Assembly (NCBI GenBank): GCA_015039365.1
Contig: WION01000213.1
Location: forward strand, 28,249-92,248
Length of the DNA: 64,000 nucleotides
DNA from: Amanita rubescens
Lineage: Eukaryota; Basidiomycota; Agaricomycetes; Agaricales; Amanitaceae
Direction: 5' to 3'
The notes under the pieces were generated by a model. That model searched no databases. It saw only the letters and a list, made by a program, of their open reading frames with translations, and was not told where the DNA came from. Positions 56,301-64,000 of the stretch are shown here, in pieces; position 1 is the first letter of the stretch; every line of letters starts with the position of its first letter. The position numbers were made by a program, and so were the translations under genes.

Positions 56301-56936
56301 AGTTCGACACTATAAGCCATCACGAGGCGAGAAATCTGCTAATGATGAGCTTCGCCTCTATCTCGAGACCGAACCAGAAGATGTGACTGATCCCCTTCAA
56401 TGGTGGATGGCCAACCAGAACACTTACCCTCGCCTATCACGTATGGCCATCGACTTTCTCAGTATACCTGGTATGTCTATTTCTATTTGCATTATTGGAG
56501 TGATTTTCATGTAATATCTCAAACAGGCACATCCGTTGATGTAGAGCGGCTTTTCAGTCGTGGCCGTCTGGTTCTTTCTCATACACGTAGTCATCTCTCT
56601 GTTAAATCAACACGTGCGCTACTATGTTTAGGTTCATGGTCATTGATGGGGCTTGTACGAGATGAGGATGTAGAAGCAGTTGCACGACTGGATGATGTGC
56701 AGGCTGAGTTGGAGTTGAAAAGACTTTCTGAACACTTAGAACTTCGTAACATATGATAGATACAAAGTTGAGCTTTTGTTATAGAAAGTTATCAATAACC
56801 AGGCAGATCCATTGTTATCCATGGATACATACAGATACATCTGTAGATTATCTGTGACAGTACAGATACCTACCCTTGAAGGGACAGATACAGATAGCTT
56901 AAGTGGTATCTGTGAAAGTATCTGTGCCATTGCCTA
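53308..56936 (+). mobile_element. hAT transposon with transposase gene (3629 bp)
   Basis: Perfect 8-bp TSD ATTCTCGT (53300-53307 and 56937-56944). Terminal inverted repeats: TAGGAAATGGCACAGATAC at the left, TAGGCAATGGCACAGATAC at the right (reverse complement), one mismatch. Subterminal ACAGATAC / GTATCTGT repeats lie at both ends. Contains one transposase gene in + orientation. Confidence 0.95.
53613..56756 (+). pseudogene. hAT transposase, 11 exons, one internal stop
   Basis: Exons 53613-53964, 54012-54372, 54421-54604, 54659-54796, 54852-54920, 54973-55368, 55419-55688, 55752-55977, 56030-56226, 56278-56470, 56527-56756; all phases agree, 871 residues. Order: Ser/Lys-rich N-terminus, BED-type zinc finger (FRCMNKGCKYKC ... 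HVKSCW), RNase H-like catalytic core (FAIDAWTSPNHYAYVAVTVH; LTADNAANNDTMV; RCFLHVINLI; STRWNSTYDML) and the C-terminal hATC dimerisation region (WWMANQNTYPRLSRMAIDFL; SVDVERLFSRGRLVLS). TGA at 54578-54580 (codon 291) stands where Arg is expected (CGA to TGA). Otherwise it looks intact, so the element is recent but this copy is probably inactive. Confidence 0.92.
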
Positions 56937-59014
56937 ATTCTCGTTGTCTGTAGGAGCAAAGATTTTACTTGAGAATCGGAGAACTGATGGTAAGTTGGAA
57001 TTGGCTTATGACAGTAGTTCATTGTTATTTAATGTGAACTTCTCAGTCCCTCTCGGGCCATTTGACGGTTGTGTTGCCGCTCTTCATCCCCGACATTCTG
57101 ACTTCTATATCGCTACGCCAAATCAAGAGGACCTGTTCTCACCTCCTGGTCCTTGCAATGTATACGGAAGGTTCGATGGTCGTTACGGTCCAGATGATCA
57201 CACGCAATGGCCTCAACCATTTTCCCACTCAGCACCATACCTCTGCTGCATTCCCAAACCTGAAGGACAAGCGGCAGAGGATTCAATCATGTGGTGGAAT
57301 CCCACCCATCGAGATTTTGAGCCAACGCTACGCCACGGATGGAATATTGGTATCGGATTCCTGCCTCATCAAGAATTACGATCGATGGAGCAATCTTGCG
57401 AACGGTTGAACCAACGAGTGGGGCAATATCGAACAAAAAATGATCCCAGTAATCAGCATCCTTTAACGCGTTCACTTTCCGCAAACCTCCACCGTACTCT
57501 CAGTCGCTTGAGAGCAATTGCAATGACGCGAAAAGAAGTTCTATTTGAATGTCGACAAGTTCAACGTCAGTGGATGGAACTCCGGGCTCTGATGGACTAC
57601 ATAGAGATCTACGAACCCCACATGGACGGCCATATCCCTCCCTCAAAGACGACGGCTAATGTCATCGGTTGCTTCGTTCGAGATGCCCATGTTGCGGAGA
57701 GGCTGTTTTCTGCAGGCATCCCATATTGGCTTATACGTCCCCTGTCCTCCTTTTCTACCGAGAATATCTTGACTATCACAAGCGTCATTCAACCAAAAGA
57801 TACTTTGGAATTGGACGATTACCCTGTGCCTTTCCCGCGTATATACGTTGGGGATTCAAATTACAACAGATTTTGTGCAATTTCCAAACATGGACTGAAA
57901 TCACTTTGCTACACGGACCTTTTCAGCGATGGCAATACCAAAGGAATCAGACCCCACGAGTTTGTCCAGAACAGCCGTACTGCTGGGCCGTCGCAGAATC
58001 ATCGGAGCACTAGTGCAAGATCCCAACCGTGTAGGTTACTCTTTTCAACGCATTGCGCATATTCTCATTTCGGCAGATCCTCGGCGCTCTGGGAAACCAG
58101 GTCAACCTCTATCCCGCGATAAGTTCGATCCGATTGACAGCCCATACATGTCGTTTCCGCTAGAATCGTGGCAGAAGGCACTTGGTGCTGTGGATCATAG
58201 TCTGGAAATGCTGTTTTCGCAAACCAAGCTCGCAGACAATGACGGGAAGTATGCGTTCCCCGAACCTGGCATTTTCTGTTCTGGTGACAACGCTAATCGA
58301 CGCAACCGGTATCTCACTGCCTGGACTGTCATACGCGACATATGCATCTATCGCCTGGCGTCAAATGCCTCTAAGGTCCAGCTACTTTCGGGCCAGGACT
58401 GGCGTACGTTACTTGGTGCGCGTGCACCTAATTCAGAGAGCAAGGCAGGGGCTTCTCGGGAATTTCTCAAACTTTTGCTGTTACCAGAGGCGACTGAATT
58501 AGGCATCGACGTATCCAATCTCCACAAGGTTCCTGATAGGGAATTCTCGGTACACGAGGCGCAGGAAAACATGTGGGGGATTTCGGAATTATCATTTTGG
58601 TTCGAACTCCTCATGCTGGACCGCCGCGCTCTCGATCGACGCTTGTTTGAGAATCGACCTCAGGAGCTGGGCTCTTTAGTACGGGAGGAGCTTATTTTGC
58701 GCTGTTTCTACTTCCGTCCTGACCAACCTCACCACCTTGCGTCAGTCTCGGTTCAAAATGCTCGTCGGGGTTTGGCATCGCCTAACGTCCGGGATCGGTT
58801 ACCATATCTCAACGCACTGCGCCGGGTGATGTTTGAATGGGTTGATTATCATCGATATCATGATCTAGCACGATTGCCTACACCCACAGTCGACACTCCT
58901 GAGATTGAATTATTATACTATGAATATGCCCTCGCCCGATACTATACGCAGACATACTTCTGCTACTTTGGTCGGGCTGCTATTATCCCAACTACATTAC
59001 AAGGAACATTGTAA

Positions 59015-60208
59015 AGCATGTATTGAATTTACGTACCAGTATACGTGAGGACTCTTAGAGAGCGCGAAAGAGAGCGCCTGAAAAAGAGTCCAGCCTGAGT
59101 GCCGCCCCCACTGCATGAGGCTACTAGTACTAGTTGGCAGACTCCGAATGATGATTGCCTTGGAGTTTGAGAGAGAGCCAAAGAGAAAACAAAAGAGAAC
59201 CAAAGAGAGCGCCAAAGAGAAGGTACAGCTCGTGTCCGCGGACCCAGAGTCAGCGTCGAACGCTATAGTCACTCACATGGTGCTAGTATAAATGGTCTTG
59301 GTCCCTTACTACCTGCTGACTCCAGCTCTCCCAACTTCGCGTCCTGGTCTCAGCTAACACACGCACTTATCATCCCGCCAACCGCCGCTTAGACTCGGAA
59401 ACTCAGCCTGAGTACTCCTTCACTGATACTTCGTCGCTTTCTGGAGCTCTTGTCTCGGCCGTCCCCCGGATGCCCTCAGTCGCTACAGGCGTCTATTACG
59501 ATGCGTTTCGTTTTCTGGTCTCAGCTACTAACACAAACACTTGTTCGCGAGCCCTACCTGTTCTGTTATTTGCCGCGCTTTCCCGTCCCACCTGAAGCAT
59601 GACTGGTGTTGCATGTACTTGCCTCTCCGTGTGTGCCCTCGAGCCTCATGTCGCACGACGCGTACATCGCTGAAGCTACTACGATCGAGCCCATGTTGTC
59701 AACTGCCCATGTCGTTTTCTTTCCTTTCCTGCGCTGACAACTTCAGTTCCGACGATCATGTCTGCCTCCGCATATAATTATATCGCTTTGTATTTGTCTG
59801 CAGACATGCCTATCAAGGAGAAAAATGACGTCGACCAGGCTTCCAAGTTGCTAGTACGTCGTCTTGTTCTACATTCTGGTGACAGGTTGGATTTACTGTC
59901 AAATTTCATAGGAACTGGATAAACCCATGATCTCGTGTCCAAGCTCTGCTGAACTTCGTCGAGAAGCGGGTCCGTGCAGCACATATATTACCGGGCATCA
60001 ACGAGTCTACCTTTGTGGAGAAAGGCCTTCCTTGAACCAGACGCTCGATAAATTCAACCTATTCTACGTAAATACATTCACTGTTGATTCCGAGTTGGTG
60101 TCGTACTACTAGCAGTACAAGCAGTTTAATGGCGATATATACATTGTTTGTCGTCGGAATTACGGAGAATAATCAACTAGGTTATACTAAATATCAACGC
60201 GGCGTGTT
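59015..60208. other. Intergenic 1.2 kb, CAAAGAGAG repeat, no gene
   Basis: 59168-59222 is a run of degenerate GCCAAAGAGAG units. CTACTAGTACTAGT precedes it. Short frames at 59541-59777 and 59927-60112 are not coding-like. Confidence 0.4.
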
Positions 60209-61291
60209 CTAATCAATATTCCTAAGTTCGCGCATGGCCTTGATCCAGTCCTGAAGCTCGTTACGATCCTTCCCTCTTTTGCACTTTCTTTTCAATTCGT
60301 CCCAATTTTCCAGTTCGTCCTTCAGGTCCCGAAAGTAGTCTTTGTAGAAATTGAATGTTGATTTATCCAATTCCTCTCTTTTATTTATCACACTCAATTG
60401 GATTTCATTCATGCTCTTGGCCACCTTGAGATCTCCCATGCGCCAAAGCTTCAATCCTGTGTGACAGCTTTTGGTAAACGTCACAACAGCGTGGATCGTC
60501 CCTCCTGGCATAATAAAACACGTTTGATCACCGGAATCCAACAGGATCAGCTCCATGCCCTCTAATTGGTCAATGGCTTCTTCTGTTGGAAAAGCCAGGT
60601 ATCCTGTAAGATGTTGTCGAAGGTAGATATCAAGGTTGTGAGGCGTGGGAGGCCAACAAAGCCAAAGTTTTCGTCCTTCGATATGCTGGATGAGCTGCGA
60701 GCACCCACAATAATCCGTATGGGGACCTGTAACGCATCCAATTGGGACGAGACAACTTTCCCAGGACGGTACAGGATTTGGGTTTGACTGTTTGTCCGAC
60801 TGTTCGTCTGTTTCCGCATTCTTCTCCTGGTACACGATCTCCCTACTGACTCGGACCTGTTCCGGTAAGAGGTCGATGCCATCTAAGCCATCGCAGGACG
60901 CGGGAATGGTGAGAGCGCCGAGTTGGAGCACAGACTTCCCTTTAACCTTATCGTAGCGGTCTCCAGACATCATGAGTGATTTCAATACCGTTTTTACTGG
61001 GACGTGGTCTGCAGCACCGTTGAGTATGAAATTGGTGATACTCATATGGGCACGAGCCTCTCCTGCTCGACTTAAGTCAGCCAACACGTCTGAGATATCT
61101 GGTGTGTGCTGAAGATGATTGGTAGAAGCATGAACGATGCGGATATTTTTTAATTCTGGCCCTAGAGGCCATGAAGGAATCGGGGATGAGCGACCTGCTA
61201 ACTTCTGAAGGATTCTCTTTCCCTCGGCATGGACCGTCTCGTGCGCGGCAAAGGTGATGGGTGGACGAGTCCATCGATTATATTCATCCAT
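60209..61291 (-). CDS. JmjC/cupin-type oxygenase-like protein, 360 aa
   Basis: Starts MDEYNRWTRPPITFAAHE. A jelly-roll JmjC-like core lies at about residues 190-280: GPHTDYCGCSQLIQHIEGRK with H-x-D, then WLCWPPTPHNL, ELILLDSGDQTCFIMPGG and TIHAVVTF with the distal His. These would form the Fe(II)/2-oxoglutarate site of a JmjC hydroxylase or demethylase. The C-terminus is charged and helical. The frame stays open 25 codons upstream of the ATG (NLSENLLLAPLSLENAWI), after an acceptor-like CCAAG, so an upstream exon is possible. Substrate unknown. Confidence 0.7.
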   Translation of the reverse strand: MDEYNRWTRPPITFAAHETVHAEGKRILQKLAGRSSPIPSWPLGPELKNIRIVHASTNHLQHTPDISDVLADLSRAGEARAHMSITNFILNGAADHVPVKTVLKSLMMSGDRYDKVKGKSVLQLGALTIPASCDGLDGIDLLPEQVRVSREIVYQEKNAETDEQSDKQSNPNPVPSWESCLVPIGCVTGPHTDYCGCSQLIQHIEGRKLWLCWPPTPHNLDIYLRQHLTGYLAFPTEEAIDQLEGMELILLDSGDQTCFIMPGGTIHAVVTFTKSCHTGLKLWRMGDLKVAKSMNEIQLSVINKREELDKSTFNFYKDYFRDLKDELENWDELKRKCKRGKDRNELQDWIKAMRELRNID

Positions 61292-61451
61292 AATCCACGC
61301 ATTTTCGAGGCTTAGGGGAGCTAAAAGAAGATTTTCAGAAAGGTTCTTGGCAGGGAGAAGTGGGTATTACGATGAGGAGACTCTGCTCGGGCTCGTTTTT
61401 TTGGTTTTTGCTCACCACCTAAGTTTCTCAAGCATTAGTGACTCAATGCTT

Positions 61452-61907
61452 TCAACAAAAATTCCCATTCCACATACCTCTGGATAGTTCAACAGCCTTC
61501 CGATCCGGTGATTGATTAGATATTTCGCGGTTCGTGCTATAGTAACTTCTAACGCTTCTCCACCTGAATACGAAGTCATCCAGGAGAAACGAGGATCCTA
61601 ATCTTGGGTGTATGGTATAGGGTTTTCTATTATCCTGCCTACGCCTGGCATCTGCGGGCATCCAGCCGTTTTCGGTTTTGTAATATATATGGTGATGTTC
61701 GTAATTTTCTGGCCGTTTTATTTTCAAGTTGTTGCCAAGGTTTAGGACATTTACGACTTCCTCTTCATGGGTAGTTTTAACGAAGATGTCACCAACGTTA
61801 CCCATGTCGGGGCGCAGGTAATGCCACTGGTGGGGACTAACAAATACTTCATAGTTCGTCTGTTTCGATTCATGTATAAAACTCTTATTAAATTTCTGGT
61901 ATTGTTC
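61452..61907 (-). CDS. Hypothetical exon upstream of the JmjC gene
   Basis: Open frame after a TAA, reading EQYQKFNKSFIHESKQTNYE and later HYLRPDMGNVGDIFVKT and YYKTENGWMPADARRR. Composition and a GTATGTGG donor after VELSR (near 61476) make it coding-like. It could be an exon of the JmjC gene or of a separate gene; no ATG before residue about 34. No domain recognised. Confidence 0.3.
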   Translation of the reverse strand, partial: EQYQKFNKSFIHESKQTNYEVFVSPHQWHYLRPDMGNVGDIFVKTTHEEEVVNVLNLGNNLKIKRPENYEHHHIYYKTENGWMPADARRRQDNRKPYTIHPRLGSSFLLDDFVFRWRSVRSYYSTNREISNQSPDRKAVELSRGMWNGNFC

Positions 61908-63196
61908 TTAAGGCGGTATTTTATCAGTCCAGAATGAATGATTAGATTGCTCTTCCTACCTTGGTGAGTCATTCTTAAAATAGAACCGCCAGCGGGTGTA
62001 CCGGGTAAGAAATAGAGTTGTTAGCCAATCGGAGTTGAAAAGAGACGTAGAGAGAGCCAAAGAGAAAAACCAAAGAGAGCCAAAGAGAGCGCTAAAGAGA
62101 AAGCACCTCTACGCTGGATGGCGGTCGCATCACGGTCGCGACTCCTTCGACTCACTCGCTCTCTCCTTAGCCGGGCGTGCTCTCCCGCTCTAAACATCAA
62201 CGTTTCTGTCCAGGTTGGGTCTATCCTCGTTGGTGGGCCGTTCCTTTTGTCCCACGCGATTTCCAGTCGAAGGTCTCTTCTCATCAGCGCCAAGTTTATG
62301 ATCTCGCACTTTTTTCAGTATGTATCCTCGGTCTTATAAGTTTTGCTTGAAATTCTCAATTACTGAGGAAGATAAGTCACGTTATGGGGAAGCTACGGAT
62401 CTGCTAGCGAATTGGATAGCTGATAGTGCAACTGCAAACGAAGACAAAGGAGCCGCCCACTCCCCAAGTACGCACCTACACCCTCTCCCTCAGCTCCGTG
62501 CCTGCATCTGCCACACGTTCACAAGGTCACCACGGCCACCCTCATTCCATTGGATTTCACCATCATTGTGGACAGAGGCCGATCTACCCGGTCACGGAAC
62601 GTCCTCTTCGCCACTTAACTCGAACGGCGCCCTGCCCATTCCTCAGCCACAGAATACGATTCCAAAGTTTCCAGGAGGTCACTTACAGGCCTAACGATTG
62701 ACCCTCATTCAAGATACACCCTCCCTTGACTGAGCGCCTCATCCTCGAGGTCCTTAGATATCTATCGCGCTTTCTCGACGGTGTTGGCGATATGAGAGCT
62801 CACTGCCCTCCCACCGGCAAGCCCGCCTCTCCGTTGACTATCCGGCACATCCAGGAATGGCGCACTCGAGCTTGAGCATTCCGTTAGGCCCTATATTCAC
62901 CGTTTGTGCCACAGCAATTCATGCATGGCCCAGATGCATCTATATCTATCCCAACCAAACCATCGTGCCGGATCGAGTGCGTACCACCATCCGGGTGCAC
63001 CTGCAACCACCCATGCTCACAAAATCCGCGACCCCCGTTCGTTCCTCTCCTCTAGGGATAAAACAACAAATGACAGGGTGTAACCAACCACCCCGTACCC
63101 TCATCAACTGCCCTGCACCCTTGTCAACCGCCCCATACCCTTCGCTACCACCTGCTCATTTGGCAGCTGCCCCGCACCCTCGGACACTTCCCCGTG
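61908..63196. other. 1.3 kb without a supported gene
   Basis: Contains CAAAGAGAG-type repeats at 62050-62102 and several Pro/His-rich open frames (62320-62694, 62857-63354) that look like low-complexity noise. Confidence 0.35.
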
Positions 63197-64000
63197 CTGA
63201 AGTTGTGCGCATTGGCGGCGCGTTCTCTCTTATTTGGCGCATACAACCCCTCTACCATCGGCTTCTCGCATTTTTCTTCATTCCAATGCATCCTTCAAAT
63301 TTCCATGTACAAAACACGCATCCAGTGCCGTTCCTTCTATCACCAGGCTCGTAAGTACTCCATTTCTCTCAATTCGTGTCTCGCACGCTAACCGATTCCT
63401 TTAATTCTATATCTCCGCAATAGAAAGTTGCTGTATGGAGTTAGGAAGCATTCCCTTCAATACGTCCTGCCCTAATACCGCGTCATTCGCTTTCTTGCTG
63501 AAGTTGTGCACACTGGCGGCGCATACGACCCCTCTACCATCGGCTTCTCGCATTTTTCTTCATTCCAATGCATCCTTCAAATTTCTATGTACAAAACACG
63601 CATCCAGTGCCGTTCCTTCTATCACCAGGCTCGTAAGTACTCCATTTCTCTCAATTCGTGTCTCGCACGCTAACCGATTCCTTTAATTCTATATCTCCGC
63701 AATAGAAAGTTGCTGTATGGAATTAGGAAGCATTCCCTTCAATACGTCCTGCCCTAATACCGCGTCATTCGCTTTCTTGCTGAAGTTGTGCACATTGGCG
63801 GTGCATACGACTCTACCATCGGCTTCTCGCATTTCTTTCATTCCAATGCATCCTTCAAATTTCTATGTACAAAACATGCATCCAGTGCCGTTCCTTCTAT
63901 CACCAGGCTCGTAAGCACTCCATTTCTCTCAATTCGCGCCTCGTACGCTAACCGATTCCTTTAATTCTATATCTCCGCGATAGAAAGCTGCTGTATGGAA
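63197..64000 (+). repeat. Tandem array, about 280-300 bp period, continuing past the window
   Basis: Units start at 63197, 63498 and 63780 (CTGAAGTTGTGC). Each holds ATGCATCCTTCAAATTT, TCACCAGGCTCGTAAG, GCTAACCGATTCCTTTAA and CAATAGAAAGTTGCTGTATG (GATAGAAAGC in the third). GTAAGT, GCTAAC and AATAG/GATAG in fixed order look like a donor, branch point and acceptor, so the unit may be a repeated exon-intron module or come from a spliced transcript. Confidence 0.85.

Larger units (their letters stand above)
53289..59014 (+). pseudogene. Uncharacterised host gene interrupted by hAT at codon 7
   Basis: 53289-53307 (MPPTFS plus one base) joins 56945 onward once the hAT and one TSD are removed, restoring MPPTFSLSVGAKILLENRR. 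The main body is 56945-57959 and 57997-59014, joined by a candidate 37-nt GT-AG intron (57960-57996); if not an intron this is a frameshift. Total 683 aa. Motifs include GRFDGRYGPDDHTQWPQPFS, MWWNPTHRDFEP, GIGFLPHQELRSMEQS, GCFVRDAHVAERLF and RIYVGDSNYNRF in the first half and FWFELLMLDRRALDRRLF later. It resembles multicopy hypothetical proteins of agaricomycetes; I cannot assign a function. Transcription could still start inside, but the native start is separated by 3.6 kb. Confidence 0.75.

Noticed and set aside
63197..64000. CRISPR-like array
   Set aside because: Units are about 280-300 bp and repeated over their whole length, with no short repeat/spacer pattern, in a eukaryotic genome.

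Overview
The window looks like part of a basidiomycete, probably agaricomycete, nuclear genome. The host genes have many 45-65 nt introns, the LTR retrotransposons are of fungal chromovirus and Copia type, there are hAT transposons, and one host gene matches a family I recall as basidiomycete-specific (DUF6698). No prokaryotic gene organisation, rRNA, tRNA or CRISPR array was recognised.

Bases 1 to about 35,000 are a transposon nest. A Ty3/Gypsy chromovirus (gypsy-1, +, 1-19494, starting inside its 5' LTR) carries three nested insertions: a non-autonomous hAT (5994-8392, 8-bp TSD), a young Copia element with two LTRs that look identical (9536-17651, 5-bp TSD AACAC) and a GGTCCGG-rich non-autonomous hAT (17747-18827, 8-bp TSD). 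A 632-bp stretch of other DNA follows. Then come gypsy-2 (-, 3' part only), gypsy-3 (-, full length, 23629-31755) and gypsy-4 (+, 3' part only, with a truncated LTR). The family has gag, a -1 frame pol with C-terminal chromodomain, and two further overlapping ORFs after pol: ORF3 (180 aa) and ORF4 (425 aa, Cys/His motifs). Its primer binding site is the reverse complement of a 13-mer inside its own LTR, the hallmark of Tf1-type self-priming. ORF3 is open in all four copies, while an overlapping frame that would extend ORF4 upstream is broken in two of them by changes that are silent in ORF3. gypsy-3 keeps gag, pol, ORF3 and ORF4 all open.

Bases 35,000 to 64,000 are mostly host DNA. A DUF6698-like gene (8 exons, -) diverges from two tandem paralogous cysteine-rich putative zinc-finger genes (each 5 exons and exactly 244 aa). 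All three contain a GC-AG intron, and in the paralogs it lies at the same position. Further on are an 861-aa OTT_1508-like deaminase gene (-) with 14-aa repeats, and an hAT element (53308-56936) whose 11-exon transposase has one internal stop. That hAT sits in codon 7 of an uncharacterised host gene, and removing it with one TSD restores the frame. A JmjC-type protein gene (-) and the start of a tandem array with about 280-300 bp period at the window end complete the picture. The gaps at 34993-40504, 44460-49959 and 61908-63196 hold decayed repeats and no gene I can support.

Most premature stops seen (gypsy pol, gypsy ORF4, hAT transposase) are CGA to TGA changes, consistent with CpG transition decay of methylated repeats.
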